A stretch of DNA of 64,000 bases from Pannonibacter phragmitetus_B (GTDB lineage: Bacteria; Pseudomonadota; Alphaproteobacteria; Rhizobiales; Stappiaceae). The stretch is taken from the NCBI RefSeq assembly GCF_050510895.1, contig NZ_JBNINT010000001.1, positions 2,356,001 to 2,420,000 on the forward strand, in the 5' to 3' direction. Below, one piece after another: positions 55,793-64,000 of the stretch. The notes beneath the pieces are model-generated. The model was given only the letters and a program-made list of their open reading frames with translations, searched no databases and was not told the origin of the DNA. Within the stretch, counting starts at the first letter, position 1; every line of letters begins with the position of its first letter. Position numbers and translations under genes: made by a program.

Positions 55793-58700
55793 TCAGCGCA
55801 CCGGCCCGAGGATCTCGAACCGGCCTGTGGCCGTTACGCCATAGCGGCTTGTGACATACATGTCCTCCACCGTGGCAGGCGGATGGGCATAGGAGCCCGG
55901 CGTCACGGCCCGCGCCAGATAGGCGAAGGTCAGCACTGGATCGCCAAAGCGGCGCTGGTCAACGGAGACCACGAAGCGGTCCTGACGGAACTCCACATGG
56001 TCGGGCATGTCGATGGTGTTGAGCCAGGACAGCGCGCCCAGATCACCCGAACGGACAAGGCGCGGATTGTCGATGACAAGGCCACCCGGCAGGCGGTCCA
56101 CAACGATCAGCCGGCCGTTGTTTTCCGTCAGAGGCTCCACTTCGATCACCACCACCAGACGGCTGTTGTAGGGCACGGCGGCAGGGTCAACTTCGGCCCC
56201 GTCCGGATCATAGATCTTGCGGGAGATGGCAAAGCCCTCCCCGCCCTCGGGTAGAGGCTCGGTTGTTTGGCCGGTCACGGTCAGCATGACACGCTGCGGC
56301 CTGCCGCTCGTATTGGCGAAGGTAACTGCTTCATCCGACACGTCAGCCCCGGTGAAACGCCAGCCAAGACGGCCGGTCTGCTCCTGACCGTCCACGGAGA
56401 ATGTGGACTTGCGGGCATCTTCATTCGCCTGACGGGCAGCCATCAACATCCATGCCATTTCCTGCGTGGAGTTGTAGGCAGAGACCTCCTGCTTTCCGGC
56501 GATGAAATCGGCCACCGGGCCGCTGGCCTTGCTCTGGCCGGCTTCCGACATATAGGTCAGAACGCCTGCAGCATCGCGCACAGGGGAGCCGTAGTCCTCG
56601 CGGAAGATGCCCGTCCGCTCCAGCGGCAGTCCATCGGCGGCCTTTTCAAAGCCACGTGCCGAGCGCTCCTGTTCGCCGTAAAGGGCGAGAGCGGCGGAGA
56701 CCTGTGCCTTGGCAAGCGGGGTCGAGAAGTCATCGAACTTCACGTCCATATAATAGCGCAGGTCACCAATAGAGGCCCGGCCCGTCCGAGACAGGACGTA
56801 AAGCGCATAGGCAATGCCCTCCCCGCCAGACGAGAAGTCATTGGCGTAGGAAACGCGGTTCTGCAGGCTGTCCAGCGCCGACGTATAGGCCACGTCCGGC
56901 ACGTCGTAACCCTTTTCACGAGCACGCACGAGGAAGTCGGTCACGTAGGCGTCCAGCCAGGTGTCGCTTTCGCCGTAGCTGTTCCACATGCCGAAGGAGC
57001 CGGACGAGTTCTGGTTCGAAAGCACCCGGGCGATGGCCTTGACCACACGTTCGCGCAATTCCGGATCAGTGCCGAACCCTGCGTCCTCGGCCACCTCGTT
57101 CAGATACAGCAGCGGCAGGGCGCGGCTCGTCGTCTGTTCGGTGCAGCCATAGGGGTAGCGGTCCAGTGCATCCAGAAGTCCGGGCACATCGATATTTGCC
57201 TTCCCGCCGATGGCAAGGCTGACAGAGGCCGTATCCGCATGGAAGCCATCGAGAGTGGCGCGGTCCAGCACCAGCTCTTCGCCTGCGCCCAGTTCGATCG
57301 TCTCCGTCTGGGTGGAATAGGGCTGGGTATCGCGAACGCCAAGCTTCAGGGACTTGGACGCAGTCGTCCCCTCCGGCCCGGACATGGCCAGATCAATGGC
57401 CGCATCGCCCACAGCCTCGACCGCCTTCACGGGCAGCCGCAGCTCCAGCTTGCCGCCCTTGGCGAGCTCCAACTTGCGGGTGGTCTGGCCGTCTTCCAGC
57501 TCCACCGGCCCGTCGATGCTGGTCACCAGTTCGTAGGAACCGGCCGGGCCATCGACATTGTCGATCTCGATCAGGATACGGGAAGTATCGCCCGGTGCCA
57601 TGAAGGCAGGCAGGCTGGTGCTCATCACCACCGGATCGCGCACCAGCACATCGCGGCTGGCTTCGCCTACGCCACTGGCAGACCAGGCAACAGCCATCAG
57701 CTTCAGGGTTCCGTTGAAATCCGGCACATCGAAGACAATAGCCGCCGTGCCGTCATCGCTGACTTCTACAATTCCGGAGAACAGGGCCACCGGCTCCTCG
57801 TCGGGCGGCGGGGCCTTGAGCCCGGAGCCGCCGTCACCACCGGAGCGCACAGTGCCGCGTGTACCGGCCGTGCGGTCGATCAGCTGGCCGTAAAGATCGC
57901 GGATCTCGATGCCGAGGCGGCGCTGGCCGAAGTACCACGAGCTGGGCTCCGGTGCCTTGTAGCCAGTCAGGTTGAGGATACCGACATCCACGGCAGCCAG
58001 TGTCACATAGGCCTTTTCGCCTGCCGGAAGATTTGCAAGCTTCAGGGTTGCCGTGAGCTCCTGACGCGGGCGCATGGTATCCGGCGCGGTGATCTCTACC
58101 GACAGTTTCCGGTCGCCCGGCTCCACCTGCCCCCAGGCGAGTCCCAGGCTGCGGGCGGGCATGCGCTTGGCGTCGATGTCCATCGGCCTCAGCAGGGTAG
58201 CCGTCACATAGGCCCCTGCACCCCAGTCATCCGTTACCGCCAGGCTGACTTCGGTCTCCGAACCATCCACTTCGACGGTTTTGGTTTCCAGCAGCCCCTC
58301 TCCAAAGACGTTGATCACGGCAATGCCTTCCGTCTTCGGCTTCAGGCGCAGGATGGCCGTTTCGCCGGGGCGGTAGGCGGACTTGTCGAGGCCCACTTCC
58401 AGCCTGTCGGGCGTATCGGAGGTTCCTCCAGCCGAGTACCAGCCGGCCGAGAAGGTATCGCTGGTCTCCGCCGGCTGATTGCCGCCGAGCGAGACCTCCA
58501 GCTTGTATTCACCCCAGTTGACCGGCAGGGAAAGCCGCGCCGGACCATCAGAGGGAACGTCGATCTTGCCAGAGGACACGCGCTCGCTGGAGGTCACCGG
58601 CTCGTAGTTCCACTGACCGTCGCTGCGGTACCACTGATAACGGCGGTCGATGCGCGACAAGGTCCAGGTGACGCCCTTGCCTGCAGTCTGCTTGCCGTTG

Positions 58701-61330
58701 TCATCAATGAGCACGATCTCGTACTCTGCCGGGCCACCCTCATCGACACCGCCGGAGAACAGAGGCTTCACGCCGATGCGCGGCCCGCCGGGCAGAACCG
58801 GCAGATCAAGGCTGCGCTCCACATAGCGCCCGCCAGTTTCCACCAGACGGGTGATCAGCGTCGAGGTGTAGAGCCCTGACGTCGGTTGCAACTGCGGAAG
58901 GCTGACCGGGAAGGTCACCACACCGTTCTCGTCGGTCGCAAGACCTTCAGGCAGGCTGGCGCGTTCCGGATAGATGCCTTCGTCAGAAAGACCGAAGACA
59001 TAGCCGGGGAAGGCCGCGAGGTTGCGGACAGGGGCAACGATGATCTCGCCCTCAAGCGTCTGGTTGGCTGCCGGGGCACCGTAAAGGAAGCGCCCTTCCA
59101 CCGTCACATCCACGGGCCGTGCAAGGCTCAGGGAATCGGCGGAGGCCTTGAGGGTGTAGTCGACGCGCTCCGGTTGATAGTCCTCCACGAGGAAGGTCTT
59201 TTCAGCCAGCTCGCTGCCTTTGGGATCCAGATAGACCCGCAGCGTCCATGTGCCCTGCTGTACGCCGGCCGGCAGAACAAGGTCCTGAAGGTAGCCACCC
59301 TGGCCGCCATCATTGATCACGGTGCGGGAATATTCGACGCCGTCGGGACGGATGAAGATGAAGGTCAGCGGCAGGTCCGTTTGCGCATCGGCTTTGGCCG
59401 TGCGAAGCAGCGCCTGCGCGTGAACCGTCTCGCCCGAGCGGTAAATGCCCTTGTCAGTCCAGCTGAACAGATCCAGCGGCCCCGGAGCCGGACGGCCCTC
59501 GACGCCACGGTCGGACAGATCAAAGGCAGGCTTGCGCAGATCGAGGAAGGAGTAGTCTCCATCCTGAGCTTCGGCAACGACAAGAGCAGGAGCCCGGCCG
59601 CCGCGCCCGCGCGACAGGCCTGCTGCAAAGACAGCAAGGCCGTTGGCATCGGAGACAACCTCTCCCAGCACCTCATTGTTGACGGCCACGAGGCGGACTT
59701 TGACGCCCTCCATCGGCTTGGCATCGGAGAGCGAACGCAGCGAGGCAATCACACCTTCGGTGCCGGAATAGGAGCTGAGGCCGATATCGGAGACGATGAA
59801 CCACTGGGTGGCCTTGCTGCTCCATTCATCAGCCGTGTCCAGCTTGGACTTCGCGGACATGGCATAGACGCCCGGCTTCAGCTCCAGGCTGAGATCTTCC
59901 AGCGGAATCGCCGTCGTCACGTCTTCATTGAGCGGGCTCGCCGTCTCAACGACGCCAGACCAGACCTTTTCGCCCAGCTCGTCCTCAAGCTGGCTGCTGT
60001 CGTAGTAGGACAGCTGGCGCATGAAGCGGTCGTCACGCACCACATCGACGAGGCCACGGTCGCCGACACGGAAGATTTCCAGCGCAACTTCCTTGCTGTT
60101 GACGGAAACGACCGGGATCGTCGCATCCTTGCCCTTCGGCAGCACATAGGCCCGGCCGAGGAAATGCACGGACGGCGCGCGGTCGCGGATGTAGAGGTTG
60201 AGATGCCTGGACCGCTCCAGTTTCTCGCCGTCATTGGCGGTAATGCCTGCACGCACCTGCATGTCGTAGCGCTGGCCATGGCGCACGCCGGTGACGCAAA
60301 GCTGCGAGCCATCGGCGGAAACTGCCGTACCACTGGTATCCAGCACCTTCAGGAAGTCGGAGAAATCCCTGTTCTTTTCGAGCTCATCCGAAAAAATCAC
60401 GCAAATGCGCGGCTCGGCGGCATCTGCATCGACCCGGTGGTCAAGTATCCGGAAGCCGTGATCGGCCACCATTTGCTCATACCGTTCGCCAAGGGGCGTA
60501 TCGGCAGGGTTCAACTCACGCGCCTTGCGCAGGCTGCGGATGGCCGGCTTCCACTCCTGTGACAGGGCGAAGGCCCGCGACAACGCTTCAAGCGCAGCAC
60601 CCTGCTGGCTCACATCCGTTGCGTTGAGATACCCGTTGACCGCCGCCGAGATGCTGTTGCGGCGCAGGGCCATGCGCAGCTCCCAGTCATCCGGCTGCCG
60701 ATTGACCTGCGCCAGAGACAGGCCGGTCCACGCTGCGCTGTTTGTCGCGTCCACAGCCAGAATCGAAGCGAAAGCAGTCTGCGCCTGTGAGTAGGAACTC
60801 ATCAGGAGGTCCTGCTCGGCCTGCTGCAACTGGGTCTCGAGCGGGGCGTCAGCCGGCGTGCTGGTCCGCGTCACCTGCGAGGCATAGCGCTGAGCTTCTT
60901 CCATGTAGTAGTTGGAAACAAAGCTCAGTTCAGCGCGCCGCTCGGCAATGGTCGCCTTGGAAGAAACCTTGACCTCGACCACCCGGCCTGCGATGGCGCC
61001 GTTGAAGGCCTGCAATTCGCCTTGGGTATTCTTCAGAAAACACCAGCGAGCCGAGGTGTTGTAGGTGAAGGTCTTGCACTGGCGGTCATCAAGGCAGGCG
61101 CTCTCGCAGGTGGCGATGTCCACGTCCTTGACCGTGCGGTAGTCGCCGCCGAAGTAATCGGCATTGGGTACCTGCACGATGCGCTTCTGCTGGGCAACTG
61201 CGGGCGCGGGTGCCGCCAGCGGCAGAATCACCGATGCTGCCAGAAGCGCCGCGAAGCCATGCCGCACGAAGGCCGGAACCGGAGCCGCGCTCCATCCTTC
61301 CGGCGTGAACATCCGCTTCAAAATCTGCAT
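55793..61330 (-). CDS. Bacterial alpha-2-macroglobulin with PAN domain
   Basis: Large periplasmic protease inhibitor of 1845 residues that traps host or competitor proteases when the envelope is breached. A signal sequence ends near APAPAVAQQ. A short Cys-rich PAN/apple-like domain (DIATCESACLDDRQCKTFTY, then ARWCFLKN) precedes repeated macroglobulin domains. The thioester motif PYGCTEQTTSRALPLLYL has its Cys at residue 1396, and a helical thioester domain follows. It is directly followed by pbpC, the conserved pair in which the synthase repairs the wall while this protein blocks proteases. Whether it has a lipid anchor is unclear; no lipobox is visible. Confidence 0.94.
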   Translation of the reverse strand: MQILKRMFTPEGWSAAPVPAFVRHGFAALLAASVILPLAAPAPAVAQQKRIVQVPNADYFGGDYRTVKDVDIATCESACLDDRQCKTFTYNTSARWCFLKNTQGELQAFNGAIAGRVVEVKVSSKATIAERRAELSFVSNYYMEEAQRYASQVTRTSTPADAPLETQLQQAEQDLLMSSYSQAQTAFASILAVDATNSAAWTGLSLAQVNRQPDDWELRMALRRNSISAAVNGYLNATDVSQQGAALEALSRAFALSQEWKPAIRSLRKARELNPADTPLGERYEQMVADHGFRILDHRVDADAAEPRICVIFSDELEKNRDFSDFLKVLDTSGTAVSADGSQLCVTGVRHGQRYDMQVRAGITANDGEKLERSRHLNLYIRDRAPSVHFLGRAYVLPKGKDATIPVVSVNSKEVALEIFRVGDRGLVDVVRDDRFMRQLSYYDSSQLEDELGEKVWSGVVETASPLNEDVTTAIPLEDLSLELKPGVYAMSAKSKLDTADEWSSKATQWFIVSDIGLSSYSGTEGVIASLRSLSDAKPMEGVKVRLVAVNNEVLGEVVSDANGLAVFAAGLSRGRGGRAPALVVAEAQDGDYSFLDLRKPAFDLSDRGVEGRPAPGPLDLFSWTDKGIYRSGETVHAQALLRTAKADAQTDLPLTFIFIRPDGVEYSRTVINDGGQGGYLQDLVLPAGVQQGTWTLRVYLDPKGSELAEKTFLVEDYQPERVDYTLKASADSLSLARPVDVTVEGRFLYGAPAANQTLEGEIIVAPVRNLAAFPGYVFGLSDEGIYPERASLPEGLATDENGVVTFPVSLPQLQPTSGLYTSTLITRLVETGGRYVERSLDLPVLPGGPRIGVKPLFSGGVDEGGPAEYEIVLIDDNGKQTAGKGVTWTLSRIDRRYQWYRSDGQWNYEPVTSSERVSSGKIDVPSDGPARLSLPVNWGEYKLEVSLGGNQPAETSDTFSAGWYSAGGTSDTPDRLEVGLDKSAYRPGETAILRLKPKTEGIAVINVFGEGLLETKTVEVDGSETEVSLAVTDDWGAGAYVTATLLRPMDIDAKRMPARSLGLAWGQVEPGDRKLSVEITAPDTMRPRQELTATLKLANLPAGEKAYVTLAAVDVGILNLTGYKAPEPSSWYFGQRRLGIEIRDLYGQLIDRTAGTRGTVRSGGDGGSGLKAPPPDEEPVALFSGIVEVSDDGTAAIVFDVPDFNGTLKLMAVAWSASGVGEASRDVLVRDPVVMSTSLPAFMAPGDTSRILIEIDNVDGPAGSYELVTSIDGPVELEDGQTTRKLELAKGGKLELRLPVKAVEAVGDAAIDLAMSGPEGTTASKSLKLGVRDTQPYSTQTETIELGAGEELVLDRATLDGFHADTASVSLAIGGKANIDVPGLLDALDRYPYGCTEQTTSRALPLLYLNEVAEDAGFGTDPELRERVVKAIARVLSNQNSSGSFGMWNSYGESDTWLDAYVTDFLVRAREKGYDVPDVAYTSALDSLQNRVSYANDFSSGGEGIAYALYVLSRTGRASIGDLRYYMDVKFDDFSTPLAKAQVSAALALYGEQERSARGFEKAADGLPLERTGIFREDYGSPVRDAAGVLTYMSEAGQSKASGPVADFIAGKQEVSAYNSTQEMAWMLMAARQANEDARKSTFSVDGQEQTGRLGWRFTGADVSDEAVTFANTSGRPQRVMLTVTGQTTEPLPEGGEGFAISRKIYDPDGAEVDPAAVPYNSRLVVVIEVEPLTENNGRLIVVDRLPGGLVIDNPRLVRSGDLGALSWLNTIDMPDHVEFRQDRFVVSVDQRRFGDPVLTFAYLARAVTPGSYAHPPATVEDMYVTSRYGVTATGRFEILGPVR

Positions 61331-61583
61331 GATAGTGCCTCCCGGGCAGTCTCAGACGGTTTCAGGCCGTTCGAGCCGCCTCTATGTTGCCTGCTGGCGC
61401 AAACCGTCCCGCATGGCAAAACCACAGACGCCCTGAAAAGGGCAAAATGATCTCAAAAAACGTTCTGGGAGCATCGCGGCAGGACCTTCCGGCGTCAAGC
61501 GATGCAGATCACATTTTGGGCGATAGGACCGCCGAGGCCAACAGGCAGTGAACCGCGCAGGCAGGAGCGGACTGTATCCGCTC

Positions 61584-62255
61584 TCAATCGCCCTTCGGGC
61601 CAAGCAAGCCAGCGATGGCCTGCATCAGTCTTGCAGCCTCGACCGCAGCCTTGCCACGCGGATCGGTTTCAAACACGGTCAGCCCCTCTCCCATCGAGGC
61701 GGCAAAACCGGTGCGGTTGCCAAGCATCGGCTCCAGCCGCTCCAGCCCCTGTGCCCGGATTGCTTCTTCCACATCCACCGTCAGGGCCGCACGTGGCGGC
61801 ACCCTGTTGAGGATCAGAAAGGCGGGCGTATCTTCACGCTTTGCCATCTGGAATGTCTGGCCAGTCGCCCACAGATCGACTGGTGTCGGCTGCACCGGCA
61901 CCAGCACTAGTTCGGCCGCATCAATAGCCGGCCTTGCGTCCACATCCGTCTTTGGCGGGGTGTCGATAATCACGAAGTCATGGTCGCGGGCGAGGGCCTT
62001 TGCTTCGCGCCGTGCGCCCCAGCCGCTGGCGGTCCGCAGGGTGATGCCAGTCTTCTCCTCACCCAGCTTGCGCTCACGCGCTTCATACCAGGTGCCAAGC
62101 GAACCTTGCGGGTCCACATCCAGAATGGCGACCCGCAGCCCCTTGGGCAGCGAGGTGACAACGCCGTTCAGGAACCCGGATGCCACATGCGCGGTCAGGG
62201 TGGTCTTGCCCGATCCGCCCTTCTGCTGGGCGACTGTCAGAATATGTCCGGTCAT
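61584..62255 (-). CDS. ParA-family ATPase
   Basis: A 223-residue P-loop ATPase of the ParA/MinD type. Visible are the deviant Walker A HILTVAQQKGGSGKTTLTAH, the signature RVAILDVDPQGSLGTWYEA and the switch II region FVIIDTPPKTDVD. It stands alone without a ParB gene, and is not long enough for MipZ by my reading. Its cargo is unknown. It lies 31 bases after the transglycosylase gene and may be co-transcribed with it. Confidence 0.9.
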   Translation of the reverse strand: MTGHILTVAQQKGGSGKTTLTAHVASGFLNGVVTSLPKGLRVAILDVDPQGSLGTWYEARERKLGEEKTGITLRTASGWGARREAKALARDHDFVIIDTPPKTDVDARPAIDAAELVLVPVQPTPVDLWATGQTFQMAKREDTPAFLILNRVPPRAALTVDVEEAIRAQGLERLEPMLGNRTGFAASMGEGLTVFETDPRGKAAVEAARLMQAIAGLLGPKGD

Positions 62256-62286
62256 TCCTGCCCCCGCGCAAGCAATCTGCGGCAGC

Positions 62287-63531
62287 CTATTGGCCGCCAA
62301 GTGCCTGATAGATGCGGTAACCCGGTCTGCCTGTGACAGGCAAGCCAAAGTTTTGTTCCGCCTTCTTGATGCTCTCACGGGTTGCCGGCCCAACGCGGCC
62401 ATCGACCTCGCCATCATAGAACCCGCCACGAGCCAGAAGCTTCTGCAATTCCAGCCGCTTGGCGCGTGAAAGGCCGGGATCTTCCGTCGGCCAGGCCGCC
62501 GCAAAAGGCTCCCCGCCCGAGATCAGCTGCGACAAAAGCGCAATCGCAAGGCCGTAGGACTGGGAGGCGTTGTAAGAAAACAGGGCGTCGAAGTTGCGGG
62601 TGACAAGGAACGCCGGACCATTGGCGCCAGCGGGCTGGATCAACCCCGCCTCCGTGCCGCCGGACAAGCGCTTGCCATCGAGGCGTGTGATACCGCGCCG
62701 CGCCCAGCTGTCGAGGCTCGCCTTGGCCCTGCGGCCAGACGGCCCCTTGTAGCCTGCCGGAAGCTTGACCTCATAGCCCCAGGGACGCCCCTTCTCCCAA
62801 CCGGCGTCCTTCAGGAAGTTGGCCGTGGAGGCCAGCGCATCGGCGGAACTGTCCACCAGATCCTTTCGCCCGTCCCGGTCGAAATCCACCGCCAGCCGAA
62901 GATAGGTGGTGGGCATGAACTGGGTCTGGCCGAAGGCGCCAGCCCAAGACCCAACGAATTTTTCAGGCGGCACATCGCCCCGGTTGGCGATCTGCAGCGT
63001 CTTCATCAGCTCATCACGGAAGTACTTCGACCGCTTGCTGCCTGCACAGGCGAGATTTGCCAGAGCATGAGGCGTATAGAAGTCGCCTTTGGCCTTGCCG
63101 AAATCGCTTTCGATGCCCCAGACGGCCACAACCACATGCGCTTCAACGCCATAGGCCTTCTCAACGGCAGCCAGTGTCTTCCTGTGCTGCTGTAATAGCG
63201 CCATGCCATCGCGGATGCGTTCTTCATCCACGAGGGTCGCCATATAATCCCAGATGGGGGTTTCATATTCCGGCTGGCTTGAGGAAAAGCGCATGACCTT
63301 TTCATCGGCCTCGGCGCCATCCAGCATGCGGGCAACGATTTCCGGGCGGACACCGGACGCCACCGCATCGCTTTTCAGCCGCTCAAGGCAGCTGCCAAGG
63401 GCCTGCGCATCGCCTGCGCCCGCAAATCCGCCAAGCAGGGACAGGACCAAGGCACCGCAGGCCCTCCGGCCCGTCTCCGCCCAAGAGTCACTTCCACAAA
63501 ATTCACCCGCCAGAACTTGCCTCAGCCGCAC
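62287..63531 (-). CDS. MltB-type lytic murein transglycosylase
   Basis: Periplasmic enzyme cutting glycan strands. The 414-residue form from GTG 63531 has GAGGAG 7 bases upstream and a signal-like segment (ACGALVLSLLGGFAGAGDAQ). The catalytic Glu lies in VVVAVWGIESDFGKAKGDF; the family motif GSWAGAFGQTQFMPTTYLR follows. A peptidoglycan-binding domain ends the protein (LLARGGFYDGEVDGRVGPAT). A longer frame reaches 63588 without ribosome-binding site. Confidence 0.92.
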   Translation of the reverse strand: MRLRQVLAGEFCGSDSWAETGRRACGALVLSLLGGFAGAGDAQALGSCLERLKSDAVASGVRPEIVARMLDGAEADEKVMRFSSSQPEYETPIWDYMATLVDEERIRDGMALLQQHRKTLAAVEKAYGVEAHVVVAVWGIESDFGKAKGDFYTPHALANLACAGSKRSKYFRDELMKTLQIANRGDVPPEKFVGSWAGAFGQTQFMPTTYLRLAVDFDRDGRKDLVDSSADALASTANFLKDAGWEKGRPWGYEVKLPAGYKGPSGRRAKASLDSWARRGITRLDGKRLSGGTEAGLIQPAGANGPAFLVTRNFDALFSYNASQSYGLAIALLSQLISGGEPFAAAWPTEDPGLSRAKRLELQKLLARGGFYDGEVDGRVGPATRESIKKAEQNFGLPVTGRPGYRIYQALGGQ

Positions 63532-63678
63532 CGTCACTCTCCTCACCGGACGCCGGATGCCCCCACCCTGCGCCGTGCTGCAAATCACCTGCCCGCATCA
63601 CCTGCAATTGCAAACTGTAGCGGATTTGTGGCGGCTTCGTGAGATGCTGCGGTGCAATTTAGCCGAAAGAAGTAGAGG

Positions 63679-64000
63679 CTACCGCAGCAGGCGCATCAAT
63701 GCGGCAGAAAGCGCACTTGCCGGATCGCAGAGATCGAAGACGATGTCGAAATGGTTGCGGCCCTGTACCACCAGCTCCGGTGCGCCAAGAGCATTCGCAT
63801 AGGCGCGGGTCTGGCGATGGAAGCCGGACACTTCATGTTCGGCAACCGCAATCACCGAGGCAGGCGCGCCCGAGGGGGCACGCAAGGGGCTGAGGGCTTC
63901 AATCTCCAGCGGGGTGAGGCTCATCCAGTCTTGCACATGGCTTCCGGCGATAGGCGCAAGCTCGAACAGGCCGCTGAGCGGCAGCGCACCTTTGAGCACC
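63679..64000 (-). CDS. Alpha/beta hydrolase, C-terminal part (cut by window edge)
   Basis: The frame enters from beyond the right edge and ends at 63679. It contains ALPLSGLFELAPIAGSHVQD, SLTPLEIEALSPL, PASVIAVAEHEVSGFHRQTR and the late His in QGRNHFDIVFDLCDP. This layout resembles the C-terminal half of kynurenine-formamidase-like or BD-FAE hydrolases. The nucleophile Ser lies outside the window. Confidence 0.8.
   Translation of the reverse strand, partial: VLKGALPLSGLFELAPIAGSHVQDWMSLTPLEIEALSPLRAPSGAPASVIAVAEHEVSGFHRQTRAYANALGAPELVVQGRNHFDIVFDLCDPASALSAALMRLLR

Noticed and set aside
56267..60562. Two long plus-strand open frames opposite the alpha-2-macroglobulin gene
   Set aside because: Antisense shadows of a full-length gene whose own product has conserved domains throughout.

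Overview
The window is chromosomal DNA from a GC-rich alphaproteobacterium, most likely a Hyphomicrobiales (Rhizobiales) member. The evidence is the gene order bamE / cytochrome-bc1 chaperone - yceD - plsX - fabH - ihfA - merR - tRNA-Pro, the block glyA - nrdR - ribD - ribE - ribH - nusB - thiL, the block rpoZ - rsh - pyrE - acpS - lepB - rnc - era - recO - parC, an Omp2-type porin and an LdtR-type regulator. A Stappiaceae-like genus (Pannonibacter or Roseibium type) is my inference from protein style, not something proven here.

Layout. 1-8.8 kb: an exopolysaccharide cluster (GNAT/FemAB-like protein, GumC/Wzz-type co-polymerase with a degenerate kinase domain, Wza-type export lipoprotein, family-4 glycosyltransferase, initiating sugar-phosphate transferase, Wzy-like polymerase/ligase). 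Its last gene runs into a tRNA-Pro. 9.2-14.3 kb: fatty-acid/phospholipid start genes with ihfA, a MerR regulator and BamE. 14.4-18.1 kb: a K+-independent membrane pyrophosphatase and an MFS transporter. 18.2-24.5 kb: thiamine, riboflavin and one-carbon genes. 24.6-28.8 kb: an L,D-transpeptidase and its probable regulator LdtR, separated by a LysR regulator and a class A beta-lactamase. 28.9-32.6 kb: a valine-degradation operon (isobutyryl-CoA dehydrogenase, 3-hydroxyisobutyryl-CoA hydrolase, 3-hydroxyisobutyrate dehydrogenase). 32.9-38.2 kb: hemB, threonine dehydratase, RDD protein, N-end-rule transferase, family-5 uracil-DNA glycosylase, NYN-domain protein. 38.5-48.8 kb: rpoZ-to-parC housekeeping run. 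49.2-53.1 kb: smpB, dapA, an alpha/beta hydrolase and a porin. 53.5-61.3 kb: penicillin-binding protein 1C paired with a large alpha-2-macroglobulin, a periplasmic repair and anti-protease pair. 61.6-64 kb: ParA-type ATPase, MltB-type transglycosylase and the end of another hydrolase.

The most striking property of the sequence is that 13 of about 58 genes, many of them essential, are broken by frameshifts. Fourteen of the fifteen breaks are repaired by adding one base to a short run of identical bases. This looks like systematic under-calling of homopolymers in the underlying sequence rather than biology. I annotate those genes over their repaired extent. I saw no CRISPR array, prophage, insertion sequence or clearly new multi-gene system; the best biological leads are the gene/tRNA overlap, the kinase-dead co-polymerase, several unexplained inverted repeats and the PAN-domain alpha-2-macroglobulin.
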